Shown here one piece after another: positions 52,925-63,261 of a DNA stretch of 64,000 nt. The DNA is taken from contig NZ_PVZB01000005.1 in the NCBI RefSeq assembly GCF_003002025.1, forward strand, positions 186,001 through 250,000, written 5' to 3'. Within the stretch, counting starts at the first letter, position 1; the number at the start of each line of letters is the position of its first letter. Source of the stretch: Paraburkholderia sp. BL25I1N1 (GTDB lineage: Bacteria > Pseudomonadota > Gammaproteobacteria > Burkholderiales > Burkholderiaceae). The notes below the pieces were generated by a model. The model made no database searches. It was not told the DNA's origin and saw only the letters and a list, made by a program, of their open reading frames with translations. A program made the position numbers and the translations under genes.

Positions 52925-53626
52925 TTATTTAAGGGTCCGTAGACCGTCGGGCGTTTCAAATTCGGCGATGAGCGCCGGCGCGCCTTCCGTGGGCTGCAAG
53001 GCGATCAGATGCGTCGCGCCGAGCCAGCGCAGTTGCTCCGCCACCGTGTCGGCTTGCGGATGCAGGCCTTTCAAGGCTTGCAGCGAAATCCCGGTTTCCG
53101 GCAAGGACGTCGACGGATGCTTCGTCGTGTCCCACTGAATCAGCGAGGGCAGTACGCCGTCGCCGATGCCTTGCCAGGCGGGAAACGCGCCGTCGTCCGG
53201 CACGGTGAGGCCCCACGTGAAATCGCCGCGCGTCAGCGGCACGACGGGGGGAATGCGCTGCGGATACTGCGCTTGCCACGTCGGCAGGTGTTTCGGCCGC
53301 TCCACCCGGGCCACCCAATGCGACAGATACGGCCCGTTTTCGAGCCGCGCGTGTGTTGCCGGGTCGTCGAGCGCGAACAGTCGAGGGCGCGGCGCGTTGC
53401 CGTCGGCGGGCGCATTGTCCTGGGACACGGCTTGCGGATCGATCGCGATCACTTCCAGATACACGCCGCCCCACAGGTTCAGCAGGCGGTTATGCGTGCG
53501 CATCAGCGGATGCGCGCCGCCGCCGGACGGGGCGACGCCGAGCGTATCGGCGACGTACTGCGTGCCTTCGTCGAGGGTGCGGGCGGAAACGACGAGGTGA
53601 TCGAGGCGGAGCGGATGAGCAGTCAT
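52925..53626 (-). CDS. Glyoxalase-like (VOC) domain protein, 233 aa
   Basis: The N-terminal half starts LRLDHLVVSARTLDEGTQYVADTLG, the first module of vicinal-oxygen-chelate proteins, with THNRLLNLWGGVYLEVIAID giving the second His/Glu ligand pattern. The C-terminal half (LQALKGLHPQADTVAEQLRWLG) is the extension of Glyoxalase_3-like proteins. The substrate is unknown. It lies between the aminotransferase gene (same strand) and the MocR gene (opposite). Confidence 0.83.
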   Translation of the reverse strand: MTAHPLRLDHLVVSARTLDEGTQYVADTLGVAPSGGGAHPLMRTHNRLLNLWGGVYLEVIAIDPQAVSQDNAPADGNAPRPRLFALDDPATHARLENGPYLSHWVARVERPKHLPTWQAQYPQRIPPVVPLTRGDFTWGLTVPDDGAFPAWQGIGDGVLPSLIQWDTTKHPSTSLPETGISLQALKGLHPQADTVAEQLRWLGATHLIALQPTEGAPALIAEFETPDGLRTLK

Positions 53627-53848
53627 GACGGAGCGGGGAAACGGTTTTCTGCGGTAAACCGGGGCGGGCCGGGTGTCGCGGCAACGCTGCCGGGGCCGTT
53701 AGCATAACCGTTTGCCGGATCGGCGGGCCATGCGGATGGTGTTTGGCAGGGATTTGCCCGAGAGCGTAGGCGGCGTCGTGAAACCCGCTGTGCCGCCATC
53801 CCATCCTTTAACTTGTCTCAAATGTAGCGACGCCGACCGGCACAGTAA

Positions 53849-53880
53849 CGGTACAATCAATTCGATACTGTTCGGTACAG
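53849..53880 (+). promoter_or_regulatory. Direct repeats CGGTACA, candidate MocR operator
   Basis: CGGTACA occurs at 53849-53855 and 53873-53879, 24 bases apart, and each copy follows an ACAGT or ACTGT element. They lie just upstream of the MocR start at 53893, where autoregulating GntR-MocR proteins usually bind. Confidence 0.5.
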
Positions 53881-53892
53881 TTGGAGCCCGCC

Positions 53893-55350
53893 ATGTCCGT
53901 CCCGCTTGCCCAGATTCCCACCCCTCACGACACCGCCTCGCTCACGCTGGTCGAGCAACTCGTCCAGTGGGCGCGCCGCCGCATCGAGGAGCGCGTGTTC
54001 CGCCCCGGCATGCGCATGCCGTCGATCCGCAAGCTGGCGCTCGACAAGGGCGTGTCGCGCTTCACCGTGGTCGAGGCGTACGAACGGCTCGTGGCGCAGG
54101 GTTTTCTGGAGTCGCGGCGCGGCTCCGGGTTTTACGTGCGCGAGCGGCTGGGCGGCGCGGCCAGCGCTACCGCCGAGATTCATCCGCACGCCGCGGCGCC
54201 GGCGCCGGCCACGATCGACGTAGTCTGGCTGCTGCGCAACATGCTGCACACCGGCGCGCGGCCCGAGCGCAGTCCTGGGCTGGGTTATCTGCCGGCGCGC
54301 TGGCTCGACGGCGACCTGATCACCAACGCGCTGCGCACGCTCGGCCGGCAGAGCGGCGCGCAGATGCTCGGCATCGGCACGCCGCAGGGTTTTCTGCCGC
54401 TGCGCCAGCAATTGCAGACGCGGCTCGAGGAACTGGAGATCGGTGCGTCGCCGGATCAGATCGTGATGGTGTCCGGCATCACGCAGGCTATCGACCTGAT
54501 CTCGCGCATTTACGTCAGGCCGGGCGATGCGGTGATCGTCGGCGATCCGGCGTGGTTTCAGATGTTCGGGCGTTTCGCGTCGCAGGGCGCGCGACTGGTG
54601 GGCATGCCATACACGCCGGACGGCCCGGATCTCGACGCGCTCGAGTCGCTGGTGCAAACCTGGCGGCCGAAAATGCTGGTGATCAATTCGGTACTGCAGA
54701 ATCCGACCGGCACGTCGCTCACGGCGGCCCAGGCGTTCCGCATTCTGCGCCTTGCCGAAGCGTACGATTTCATCGTCGTCGAGGATGATATTTACGGCGA
54801 TCTGTGTCCGCCGAGCTATCCGGGCACGCGCCTCGCGAGTCTCGACCAGTTGAAACGCGTGATCTATCTTGGCAGCTTTTCGAAGACGCTCGCGCCGAAT
54901 CTGCGCGTCGGTTTCATTGCCTGCGCGCCAGAAGTGGCGACCGCGGTCAGCGACCAGAAAATGCTGGTCGGCATGACGAGCCCGGAACTGAACGAACGTG
55001 TGCTGTACAAGATTTTGACCGAAGGCCACTACCGGCGGCATGTCGAACGGCTGCGCGTACGGCTCGACGGTGTGCGCGAGAAGTCCGTGCGGATGCTGGA
55101 GAAGACCGGCCTGAAGCTGTTCCTCACGCCCATGGCCGGGATGTTTTTGTGGGCCGACACGGGCGTCGACGCCGACGCGCTGGCGGCCGCCGGTCACGAA
55201 GCCGGCTTTCTGCTGACGCCCGGCAGCCTGTTTTCCCCGCAACAGTCGTCGACTACCTGGATGCGCTTCAATATTTCCAACTGCGGTGATCCGGAACTGG
55301 CCACTTTTTTGTGCCGCTATCTCGACAGCGTGGCGCGCCGCGCCTCTTGA
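53893..55350 (+). CDS. MocR-type (GntR plus aminotransferase) regulator, 485 aa
   Basis: Residues 15-85 form a GntR winged helix ([45 protein letters not shown]). A linker follows, then a class I aminotransferase fold with [36 protein letters not shown] and the PLP Lys in [16 protein letters not shown]. Such regulators sense PLP or aminated ligands. Autoregulation is likely from the repeats upstream. I choose the ATG at 53893 (GGAG 7 bases before) over an earlier TTG. Confidence 0.88.
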   Translation: MSVPLAQIPTPHDTASLTLVEQLVQWARRRIEERVFRPGMRMPSIRKLALDKGVSRFTVVEAYERLVAQGFLESRRGSGFYVRERLGGAASATAEIHPHAAAPAPATIDVVWLLRNMLHTGARPERSPGLGYLPARWLDGDLITNALRTLGRQSGAQMLGIGTPQGFLPLRQQLQTRLEELEIGASPDQIVMVSGITQAIDLISRIYVRPGDAVIVGDPAWFQMFGRFASQGARLVGMPYTPDGPDLDALESLVQTWRPKMLVINSVLQNPTGTSLTAAQAFRILRLAEAYDFIVVEDDIYGDLCPPSYPGTRLASLDQLKRVIYLGSFSKTLAPNLRVGFIACAPEVATAVSDQKMLVGMTSPELNERVLYKILTEGHYRRHVERLRVRLDGVREKSVRMLEKTGLKLFLTPMAGMFLWADTGVDADALAAAGHEAGFLLTPGSLFSPQQSSTTWMRFNISNCGDPELATFLCRYLDSVARRAS

Positions 55351-55374
55351 AACCGCGCCGGCTTGCCCCCAATT
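55346..55374 (+). promoter_or_regulatory. Sigma-32 heat-shock promoter of htpG
   Basis: CTTGAAA at 55346-55352, a 13-base spacer and CCCCAATT at 55367-55374 match the sigma-32 consensus closely. The -35 box overlaps the stop codon of the MocR gene. It would start transcription about 115 bases before htpG. Confidence 0.75.
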
Positions 55375-55498
55375 AGGCGGACAATCCGGCGGGCCGCGCA
55401 TCCAGCGGCCGACGGCAGGCCGAGGTCTCCGGCGAACCGCAACGCACGGCGCCGCGCCCGACTTGAACCCCCATTCGCAACAGAGAGGAAGTCCGACC

Positions 55499-57397
55499 AT
55501 GGCACAAGAAACCATGAGCTTTCAGGCAGAAGTGAAACAGCTTCTGCACCTGATGATCCATTCGCTGTACAGCAACAAGGAAATTTTCCTGCGCGAGCTG
55601 ATTTCGAACGCCTCCGACGCGGCCGACAAGCTGCGCTTCGAAGCAATCGAAAACAGTGCGCTGTACGAAAACGATCCGAACCTGCGGATTCGCGTGTCGT
55701 ACGACAAGGCCGCGCGCACCATCACGCTCGACGACAACGGCATCGGCATGAGCCGCGACGAAGCGATCGCCAACCTCGGCACGATCGCCCGCTCGGGGAC
55801 CAAGGAATTCTTCGGCAAGCTCTCCGGCGACCAGCAGAAAGATGCGGCGCTGATCGGCCAGTTCGGCGTGGGCTTCTATTCGGGCTTCATCGTCGCGGAC
55901 AAGATCACGGTCGAAACGCGCCGCGCCGGTTTGCCGGCCTCGGAAGGCGTGCGCTGGGAAAGCGCGGGCGAAGGCGATTTCGCGGTCGAGCAGATCGAGC
56001 GTGCTGCGCGTGGAACGACCATCACGCTGCATCTGCGTGCGGATGAAGACGACCTGCTGTCGTCGCATCGTCTGAAATCGATCATCCAGAAGTACTCCGA
56101 CCACGTTGCGCTGCCGATCCTGATGCAGAAGGAAGAGTGGGACGCGGAAAAGAGCGAGATGGTCACGAAGGACGAGGACGAGACCGTCAATCAGGCCAGC
56201 GCGCTGTGGACGCGCTCGAAGAACGAGATCACCGACGAGCAGTACAAGCAGTTCTATCAGCACCTCTCGCACGACCATCAGGATCCGCTCACGTGGACGC
56301 ATAACCGGGTGGAAGGCCGCAGCGAGTACACGCAACTGCTGTACGTGCCGACCCACGCGCCGTTCGACATGTTCAATCGCGATTATCGCGGCGGCCTGAA
56401 GCTGTACGTGAAGCGTGTGTTCATCATGGGCGACGCCGAGCAACTGCTGCCCGCGTATCTGCGCTTCGTAAAGGGCGTGGTCGATTCGGCGGATCTGCCG
56501 CTGAACGTGTCGCGCGAAATCCTGCAGGAAAGCCGCGACGTGAAGGCGATCCGCGAAGGCGTAACCAAGCGTTCGCTGTCCATGCTCGAAGAGCTGGCCA
56601 ATTCGGATAACGAGGCCGACAAGGAAAAGTACGCCGGTTTCTGGAAGGAATTCGGCCAGGTGCTGAAGGAAGGCATTGGCGAAGACTTTGCCAACCGCGA
56701 GCGGATCGCGAAACTCGTGCGCTTTGCGTCGACGCATACCGAGACGCCGGAGCAGACCGTGTCGCTGGCCGACTACGTGGCGCGCATGAAGCCCGAGCAG
56801 ACCAAGATCTACTATGTGACCGCCGACACCTGGCAGGCCGCGACCCACAGCCCGCACCTCGAAGTGTTCCGCAAGAAGGGCGTGGAAGTGCTGCTGCTGA
56901 CCGATCGTGTGGACGAGTGGATTCTCTCGTTCCTGAACGAATTCGAAGGTAAGCCGCTGCAAAGCGTGGCGCGCGGCGATCTCGATCTGGGCGCGTTGAA
57001 CGACGAAGAAAAGCAGGCGCAGGAAAAGGTCGGCGAAGAGTTCAAGCCGCTCGTCGAGAAGATGAAGGAAGCGCTGAAGGACAAGGCCAAGGACGTGCGT
57101 CTCACGTTCCGCCTGACCGATTCACCGTCCTGCCTCGTTGCCGACGACGGTGAAATGAGCGGCTATCTGCAGCGCATGCTCAAGGCCGCGGGCCAGACGG
57201 CGCCGTCGTTCCATCCGATTCTCGAAGTGAATCCGGAGCACGCGCTGGTGAAGGGCCTGCACGCGGACAGCGCGAACTTCGACGACTGGTGCCATCTGCT
57301 GTTCGATCAGGCATTGCTCGCCGAAGGTGGCGCGCTGGACGATCCGGCGAGCTTCGTGAAGCGCACCAATGCGCTGCTGCTGGCGCGCGCGAATTGA
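55499..57397 (+). CDS. htpG: Chaperone HtpG (Hsp90), 632 aa
   Basis: The ATPase domain carries [43 protein letters not shown] and a GTTITLHL strand. The middle domain has the Arg loop region ([11 protein letters not shown]) and the C-terminal domain ends [12 protein letters not shown]. It folds and stabilises client proteins under stress. A sigma-32 promoter precedes and a strong terminator follows it. Confidence 0.96.
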   Translation: MAQETMSFQAEVKQLLHLMIHSLYSNKEIFLRELISNASDAADKLRFEAIENSALYENDPNLRIRVSYDKAARTITLDDNGIGMSRDEAIANLGTIARSGTKEFFGKLSGDQQKDAALIGQFGVGFYSGFIVADKITVETRRAGLPASEGVRWESAGEGDFAVEQIERAARGTTITLHLRADEDDLLSSHRLKSIIQKYSDHVALPILMQKEEWDAEKSEMVTKDEDETVNQASALWTRSKNEITDEQYKQFYQHLSHDHQDPLTWTHNRVEGRSEYTQLLYVPTHAPFDMFNRDYRGGLKLYVKRVFIMGDAEQLLPAYLRFVKGVVDSADLPLNVSREILQESRDVKAIREGVTKRSLSMLEELANSDNEADKEKYAGFWKEFGQVLKEGIGEDFANRERIAKLVRFASTHTETPEQTVSLADYVARMKPEQTKIYYVTADTWQAATHSPHLEVFRKKGVEVLLLTDRVDEWILSFLNEFEGKPLQSVARGDLDLGALNDEEKQAQEKVGEEFKPLVEKMKEALKDKAKDVRLTFRLTDSPSCLVADDGEMSGYLQRMLKAAGQTAPSFHPILEVNPEHALVKGLHADSANFDDWCHLLFDQALLAEGGALDDPASFVKRTNALLLARAN

Positions 57398-57450
57398 GCG
57401 TGGGTCGAGTTTGATGCCACGGCGTCACACTGACGCTCAAGGTTGAAAAA

Positions 57451-57479
57451 TGCGCTGCTTCGGCAGCGCATTTTTTTTG
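57451..57479 (+). terminator. Terminator of htpG
   Basis: ATGCGCTGC (57451-57459), tetraloop TTCG and GCAGCGCAT (57464-57472) are followed by eight T residues. This is a very strong terminator. Confidence 0.92.
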
Positions 57480-57551
57480 CCCACGGCGTGTGATGGGACG
57501 TGACTTAGCGAAGTGCGCTTTGCTCCGCCTCGTCCGCTTCAGGGCGAACCT

Positions 57552-57833
57552 TCAACGCGCCAGCGCCGGCCCCTCCAGATGACGTACCTGCGAGAGCACG
57601 CTACCGGCCAATTCCTTGGCCTCGTGACATGAAGTGTGATCGGCCAATACTTTCGCAGCGAGACTGCCGATAGCCCTGCTGGTCTGTTTCGACGTGTGAT
57701 GTTGGGCCAGCGCTGAGCCCGCCAGTTCCTTCTCCAGTTGCGCGACGCCCGCGCGCCGTAAAACGACCGCAGCGAGATGAGCAATGCTGTCGGATGTTTC
57801 CTTTGATTTTCCAGTACTCAAAGCTTGCTCCAT
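57552..57833 (-). CDS. Small Ala-rich repeat protein, 93 aa
   Basis: The protein is built from a recurring pattern of the form LAGSxLAQ...TS (LAAVVLRRAG, LAGSALAQHHTSKQTS, LAAKVLADHTSCHEAKE, LAGSVLSQ), spaced by 17 or 21 residues. It looks all helical, with no signal or membrane span. No family is recognised. It is leftward and divergent from the TPR gene, with an unusually AT-rich region between them (57834-58092). Confidence 0.55.
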   Translation of the reverse strand: MEQALSTGKSKETSDSIAHLAAVVLRRAGVAQLEKELAGSALAQHHTSKQTSRAIGSLAAKVLADHTSCHEAKELAGSVLSQVRHLEGPALAR

Positions 57834-58092
57834 GTTGTAGTTGATCGATCGGATCGACTAACGGCGGCTACTCATAGTCGACTTGAATTAATTATGGTTA
57901 ACTAACTAAACACAATCAACGGAATTAAATCGAGATTGGTTTATGAGATGTAAAAGCGCGGTTTTGTCTTATGCTCGCGCGATTTTCATTCGGAGACTTG
58001 AAGGGTTATTTCCAGTCTTTAAGCATTGAAAGCACCAAGTCCTATTTTTGTGATTACGCCTTCGCATGCCAACCACAACACACTGAAATCCC

Positions 58093-59925
58093 ATGTCCGA
58101 TTCCGCTCTGGCAGTCCCTCTCGATTCCGTTCATCTCCTGTGGTCTATCCTGCGCGAGCAAGGTTTCGATGCCGCCGCGCGGCACGCAGTCGAAATGGCC
58201 GTGGCAGGCGCGACGGCGCAGTTGCACGCCGACCTGTGCGCGAGCGCCGGGCGTTTCGAAGAGGCGTATCACAGCGCGTCGCAGGCGCAGGCGTGCGCTA
58301 ACGGAGCGCGCCATGGGCGGGTCGCGTTGTTCGCCGACGCGCTCGGCTATGCCGCCGCCGCGCAGCGAAACAGCGAGCGGGCGGTGGCCGCGCAGCCGGT
58401 CGAGACGACGATCGAGTGGGTCGCCTGGCTGATGTCCACGTGCGGCGCGCACTCGGCGGCCGCGCGAATCTTGCGTGCCTATGAGCGTCGCGCACCGCAC
58501 GACGCGCGCGCGCCGTGGTGGTTGTCGATCGCGTTGGCGGCGCTGCCGGAGACGAGCGCGCGGGACGAGCGTCGTGCGGCGTTGTTGCGGGCGTATGCGC
58601 TCGACCACGCGATCGATCCGGCGTTGCCCTTGCAACTCGTGCTGGCGTTGCGCGAGATTCGCGATTGGCCGATGGTCGAGCGTATCTGCCGCGAGTGTCT
58701 TGCGCGCAATCCCGCCGATGCGGAGATGGCGTGGCAGCTCAGTCACGCGCAATGGCAGTGCAACGACGCTGCGGCAGCGGAGACCACCATGCGCGCCGTG
58801 GACGCCGTCGCGCCCGGCAACGCGGACGTGCTGGCGGCCATCGGCATGTATCTGAACGAGCAGGCGCGCTATGAGGACAGCGAGGCGGCGCTGCGCGCGG
58901 CGCTCGCAATCGATCCGTCAGCGGTGCAGGCAGCGGTCGATCTGGCGGACCTGGAACTGCGGCGCGGCGATTGGTCGAGCGCGTGGCCGCGTTTCGAGGC
59001 GCGTCTTGCGCGCGAAGACCGCGAACAGAACAATGTCGTCAGCGTCATGACGCGCTTGTGCCCGCGCTGGCATGGCGAAGCGCTCGCCGGCAAGACCCTG
59101 GTCGTGCACAGCGAGCAGGGCAACGGCGATGACATCCAGATGGTGCGCTTCGTCCCGCAACTGGCGGCACGCGTGCGTGACGAAGGCGGACGGCTGGTGC
59201 TGGCCGTGCGTCGCGCGCTTCAACCGCTGTTCGCGCGTTGCTACGCGAATTGCGTGTCGATCGAAGAAGGCCCGCTCGGCGCACCGGATTACGCATTGCC
59301 GCTCATGAGCCTGCCGCTCGTGCTCGGTCTCGAACCGGAGCAGGTTCGCGGCGCGCCCTACCTGCAGGCCGATACAACGAAGGCGGCGGCCTGGCGCGAA
59401 CGGATCAGCGCGCACGCACCCGATGCGATGTGGCACGTCGGTCTCGTCTGGTCGGGCAGCCCGACGCATCGGCGCGACGCCATGCGGTCGATCCCGCTTG
59501 CGGCGCTGACGCCGCTGCTGGCGCTTCCGGATGTCGTCTTCCATCCGCTCACGCCCGGACGTCACGCCGATGTGACGGCGCTCGCCGCGCAGGGACATCG
59601 CCTGTGCGATCTGACCGGCGATTACATAGACGGCTTCGACGACGTGGCGGCGCATCTCACCGCGCTGGACGCGCTGGTGACGATCGACAGCGCGCCGTTG
59701 CATCTCGGCGGCGCATTAGGGCATCGCGTGCTGGCGATGCTCGATCACGTCTCGCACTGGTCGTGGGGCAACGACGAAGCGCAGCCCTGGTATGACTCGG
59801 TCGAGCTATTCCGGCAGCCGCAGCCTGCGCAATGGGCGCCGGTGGTCGAGCGGGCCGCCGCGCGTCTGAAGACGATGATGGCGGCGAACCGGACGGCCCG
59901 AGCAGCGCAATCCACGCCAGCTTGA
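58093..59925 (+). CDS. TPR and GT9-like glycosyltransferase A, 610 aa
   Basis: Residues 1-310 are helical repeats (for example ADVLAAIGMYLNEQARYEDSEAALRAALAIDPSAVQAAVDLADLEL). From about residue 340 the sequence has HSEQGNGDDIQMVRFVPQLAARV and VGLVWSGSPTHRRDAMRSIPLAAL, then a C-terminal YIDGFDDVAAHLTALDALVTIDSAPLHLGGALG. This is the glycosyltransferase-9-like fold in many bacterial TPR proteins that modify flagellin or surface proteins. The acceptor is unknown. A related gene follows 26 bases later. Confidence 0.78.
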   Translation: MSDSALAVPLDSVHLLWSILREQGFDAAARHAVEMAVAGATAQLHADLCASAGRFEEAYHSASQAQACANGARHGRVALFADALGYAAAAQRNSERAVAAQPVETTIEWVAWLMSTCGAHSAAARILRAYERRAPHDARAPWWLSIALAALPETSARDERRAALLRAYALDHAIDPALPLQLVLALREIRDWPMVERICRECLARNPADAEMAWQLSHAQWQCNDAAAAETTMRAVDAVAPGNADVLAAIGMYLNEQARYEDSEAALRAALAIDPSAVQAAVDLADLELRRGDWSSAWPRFEARLAREDREQNNVVSVMTRLCPRWHGEALAGKTLVVHSEQGNGDDIQMVRFVPQLAARVRDEGGRLVLAVRRALQPLFARCYANCVSIEEGPLGAPDYALPLMSLPLVLGLEPEQVRGAPYLQADTTKAAAWRERISAHAPDAMWHVGLVWSGSPTHRRDAMRSIPLAALTPLLALPDVVFHPLTPGRHADVTALAAQGHRLCDLTGDYIDGFDDVAAHLTALDALVTIDSAPLHLGGALGHRVLAMLDHVSHWSWGNDEAQPWYDSVELFRQPQPAQWAPVVERAAARLKTMMAANRTARAAQSTPA

Positions 59926-59951
59926 GTCACTCACGCAACTGATCCACATCG

Positions 59952-61769
59952 ATGCACGAACCCGATTTCTCTCTCCCCACCAGCGTCTCCCACGATATCG
60001 GTGCAATCACCGCGCACGCCGACGCCTGCTTCGCGGCAGGGCGTCATGACATGGCGATTGTCGACTACGAACGCGTTCTCGCGACGCAGCCGCACAATGT
60101 GCACGCGCTCCATCGCCTTGGCCTCGCCTTGTTTCGCGTCGATCGGCTCGACCGCTCGCGCCTGCATTTCGATCAGGCATTGAACGTCGCACCTGAGCGC
60201 GCGGACATCTGGGAGCATCGCGGCTTGATCGCCGCGCTGGGCGGCGAGTTGATCGCGGCCGAAGCGTTCTACCATCGCGCTGTGGCTTTGAGTGGCGGCA
60301 CCGCGAGCCTGCATCGCAATCTGGGCGATTGCCTGAAGCTTTCGAAGCGTCTCGTCGAAGCACGCGGACATTACCTCGAAGCGCTCGAATTCGAGCCAGG
60401 CTTACATCATGCCGTTCGCTCGCTCGCGCGGATCAGTACCGAGCTCGAACGCTATCAGGACGCAGCGGACTACTGGCTGCGTGCGTGGTCGCTCGAGTCG
60501 ACGCATCTGCCGGACGCGCTTGAATTGATCGCGGCGTTGTCGAAAGCGCAGCGCGGCGCGGAGATCGACAGCGTGCTCGCCGACCTGCGCATTCGCTTCG
60601 CCTCAGATGCGTCCGCGTTGCGACAGTTGGCCTTTGCGTTGAACGAGGCAGAGCGTTTCAGGGACGCGATTAGCGTCGCCATTGCAGCGCTCGCCGTCGA
60701 TCCTCTCAATGGCTGGCTGCATCACAACGCGTCGTTTGCGTTCAACATGCTGGGCGACTTCCCGGCCATGCATGCGCATGCCGTCGAAGCCGCGCGGCGG
60801 ATGCCCGATCATCCGCTGATGCAATTCAACCTCGCAGCCGCGCAACTGCGCGCCGGCGACTACGAAAAGGGCTGGAAGCAATATCGATGGCATGAAGCCC
60901 TGCCGGAAAATCACGATCTGGTTCGCCCCGCTTACCCAGAATGGCAAGGCGAGCGGGTAACGGGCCGCCGTTTTCTGCTGGTCGGCGAGCAGGGGCTGGG
61001 CGATCAACTGCAGTTCTTGCGTATGGCCGACTGGTTGCATCGGCGCGGCGCACAGGTCGACGTCTGGGTCGAGGCTCCGCTCGGCGAAGTGGCGCGAAGC
61101 GCGGCCGGCGTGCGTGCCGTGTGGACGAGCGCGCCGCCCGGTCCGTACGACTACTGGTGCCGCATGCTGAGCATGCCGGAGTCCATGAAGCTGGAGCTGC
61201 CGATGTTGCCGCTCGCGACGTCTTATCTGCGAGCGGAACCGGCGCAGGTGCAACGCTGGCGGACCAGGCTCGACGCAATCGGTGCAGCCGATGCGCGCGA
61301 TCCACCTGGAAAACGCGTCGGCATTGTCTGGGCCGGCAATCCGGCGTACGAGCTCGACCGTTATCGGTCGATTCCGTTGCGCCAGTGGCTGCCGGTTTTG
61401 CAGCAGACCGGCGTGCAATGGTTCGCGCTGCAAAAGGGCGAGACGCAGAACGACGTCGTGGCGTCGCGTGCGGATAGCAGCGTGCACAGACTCGGGCCGG
61501 AAATCGGCACGTTTGCCGACACGCTGGCGATCGTGCAGTCGCTCGATCTGCTGATTACGGTGGACACGGCGGTTGCTCATCTGGCCGGCGCCTGCGGTAC
61601 GCCCGTCTGGGTGCTGGTGCCCACGTTCACCGACTGGCGGTGGCTGACGGCGCGCGACGATAGTCCGTGGTATCCGTCCGCGCGACTGTTCAGGCAACGC
61701 GAGTTGGGGCGTTGGGATACGGTGCTCGACGAGGTGGCGCAAGCATTGCGCGATTTTGTCGCTGACTGA
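59952..61769 (+). CDS. TPR and GT9-like glycosyltransferase B, 605 aa
   Basis: TPR-like repeats fill about residues 1-310 (HDMAIVDYERVLATQPHNVHALHRLGLALF and similar). The C-terminal half has LVGEQGLGDQLQFLRMADWL, VGIVWAGNPAYELDRYRSIPL and TFADTLAIVQSLDLLITVDTAVAHLAGACG, matching its neighbour A and GT9-like enzymes. Tandem paralogues may act on the same acceptor at different sites. A bidirectional terminator follows. Confidence 0.8.
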   Translation: MHEPDFSLPTSVSHDIGAITAHADACFAAGRHDMAIVDYERVLATQPHNVHALHRLGLALFRVDRLDRSRLHFDQALNVAPERADIWEHRGLIAALGGELIAAEAFYHRAVALSGGTASLHRNLGDCLKLSKRLVEARGHYLEALEFEPGLHHAVRSLARISTELERYQDAADYWLRAWSLESTHLPDALELIAALSKAQRGAEIDSVLADLRIRFASDASALRQLAFALNEAERFRDAISVAIAALAVDPLNGWLHHNASFAFNMLGDFPAMHAHAVEAARRMPDHPLMQFNLAAAQLRAGDYEKGWKQYRWHEALPENHDLVRPAYPEWQGERVTGRRFLLVGEQGLGDQLQFLRMADWLHRRGAQVDVWVEAPLGEVARSAAGVRAVWTSAPPGPYDYWCRMLSMPESMKLELPMLPLATSYLRAEPAQVQRWRTRLDAIGAADARDPPGKRVGIVWAGNPAYELDRYRSIPLRQWLPVLQQTGVQWFALQKGETQNDVVASRADSSVHRLGPEIGTFADTLAIVQSLDLLITVDTAVAHLAGACGTPVWVLVPTFTDWRWLTARDDSPWYPSARLFRQRELGRWDTVLDEVAQALRDFVAD

Positions 61770-61800
61770 AAACCGGGCGGTCTGACAGCGCCCGGTTTTT
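61769..61800. terminator. Terminator between convergent genes
   Basis: AAAACCGGGC (61769-61778) and GCCCGGTTTT (61790-61799) form a 10-bp stem with an 11-base loop, usable in both directions for the TPR pair and the OmpA-like gene. Confidence 0.85.
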
Positions 61801-61830
61801 CAGTTGAAGATGGCCGCGAAATAGCTTCGC

Positions 61831-62337
61831 TTACTTCTTGCCCATCAAGGTATCCATCGTCTCGCCACGCACGACGATCTCGGTACGGCGGTTCAGCGCG
61901 CGGCCTTCGGGCGTATCGTTGGCCGCTACCGGGTTGTTGTACGCGTTGCCCTTCGTGCGAATGCGGTCCATCGCAATGCCGCGCGCCACGAGCGCATAAC
62001 CTACCGCGGTCGCGCGCGCTTCGGACAGTTGCTGGTTGTACTCGAGTGTGCCGACATTGTCGGTGTAGCCCTCGACCACAATCGGTTTCTTGCTGCGCTT
62101 GAGCAGCACGGCCGAACGATCGACGACTGCGGCCGCGTCGCCGCGCACGTCGGATTTGTTGAAATCGAACAGGGCGGTTTCGGGCAGCTTGACCGCGACA
62201 CCGCCGGCGACCGGCGCCACCTCGATACCAACAGCCTTGTTCAACGACGTCTCCGTGTCGCGGTTCAGTTGCGCCGCGCAGCCTGTCACCAGCAGGACCG
62301 AGATCGCGCATGCGGTAGTGCTCAGAATGTTCTTCAT
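61831..62337 (-). CDS. OmpA-like lipoprotein, 168 aa
   Basis: A lipoprotein signal (CAISVLLVTGC, with Cys as first mature residue) precedes the OmpA C-terminal peptidoglycan-binding domain: LFDFNKSDVR, VVEGYTDNVGTLEYNQQLSEARATAVGYAL and NAYNNPVAANDTPEGRALNRRTEI. It anchors the outer membrane to the cell wall. AAGGAAA lies upstream of the ATG at 62337; an upstream in-frame start would put non-signal sequence first and is rejected. Confidence 0.9.
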   Translation of the reverse strand: MKNILSTTACAISVLLVTGCAAQLNRDTETSLNKAVGIEVAPVAGGVAVKLPETALFDFNKSDVRGDAAAVVDRSAVLLKRSKKPIVVEGYTDNVGTLEYNQQLSEARATAVGYALVARGIAMDRIRTKGNAYNNPVAANDTPEGRALNRRTEIVVRGETMDTLMGKK

Positions 62338-62577
62338 CTTCGTGTCTTTTCCTTGGTTGTGCGTTCGTGTGGCGCGCCGTTCGATTGCGGGCGGCCGGCT
62401 TTGCAAAGCACGGAGGTTTTATCGCGCGACGCGAGTCGGGGAGAATCGGAACTATCTGAAATCGACACGCCGGTGAGAGCGCTTCGCTACCTCTGTCGTA
62501 ATCGATGAAATCTGCTGAAGGGCAAGGCCTGGGCGTTGGCGAATGGTCCGACAGCCGCGCCGTTATAATCCGACACC

Positions 62578-63261
62578 ATGTCCATCCGTTTCGATGCCGC
62601 CGACGCCCACTGGCGCGTCGCGCCCTTACCCGGCTTCAGCGCCGCCCAGAAAGACTGGCTGACCCGTGGCGGTTCACTGACCGCGCATCTGCGTGCGCTC
62701 GGTGCCGTCGCGGTACGCGTCACGCACGAAGGCGTCGCGCTGCCGTGGGCCGACGAGCGTGCGGCGCTCGGCCTCGTGTCGCGTGCGCCGGTCTGGGTTC
62801 GGGAAGTCGCGCTGTCGGTCGACGGCATACCGTTTGTCGCCGCGCATAGCGTCGCGCCGCTCGCCGCGAGCGCCGGTGTCTGGCAGGCCATGCGGCGTCT
62901 GCGCACGCGGCCGCTGGCTGAGTTGCTGTATAGCGATAGCAGCGTGGCGCGTTCGTCGCTGGTGAGCCGCAGGTTGACCGCGCGGCATCCGCTTTATGGT
63001 CTGGCCGCGCGTGAAATTGAAGGGTTGCCGCCGCACGCGTTGGTCGCGCGCCGCTCGGTATTCGAGCGCCATGGCGCGCCGTTGATGGTCACCGAATGCA
63101 TGTTGCCCGCGTTATGGACGCATCTGGCAACCTTGTCCGGCGCGAGCCGGTCGGACGAGCGGCTCGCGCATCCGCGGGTGCGCGAACACGGCCGTCCGCT
63201 CGAGCACACCGCATCGCGCGCGCATCCCGCGATGCGCGCGTCCGACGAAGGGAGCCGCTGA
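62578..63261 (+). CDS. ubiC: Chorismate lyase, 227 aa
   Basis: The fold shows [33 protein letters not shown] with the active-site Arg, and [23 protein letters not shown] with the conserved Glu. The enzyme splits chorismate to 4-hydroxybenzoate, the first step of ubiquinone biosynthesis. The C-terminal 30 residues after [11 protein letters not shown] are basic and possibly disordered, longer than E. coli UbiC. The stop overlaps the next ATG. Confidence 0.88.
   Translation: MSIRFDAADAHWRVAPLPGFSAAQKDWLTRGGSLTAHLRALGAVAVRVTHEGVALPWADERAALGLVSRAPVWVREVALSVDGIPFVAAHSVAPLAASAGVWQAMRRLRTRPLAELLYSDSSVARSSLVSRRLTARHPLYGLAAREIEGLPPHALVARRSVFERHGAPLMVTECMLPALWTHLATLSGASRSDERLAHPRVREHGRPLEHTASRAHPAMRASDEGSR

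Noticed and set aside
60603-61742. Leftward frame opposite the second TPR gene
   Set aside because: Arg-rich shadow with no RBS; the forward frame has clear TPR and glycosyltransferase motifs.
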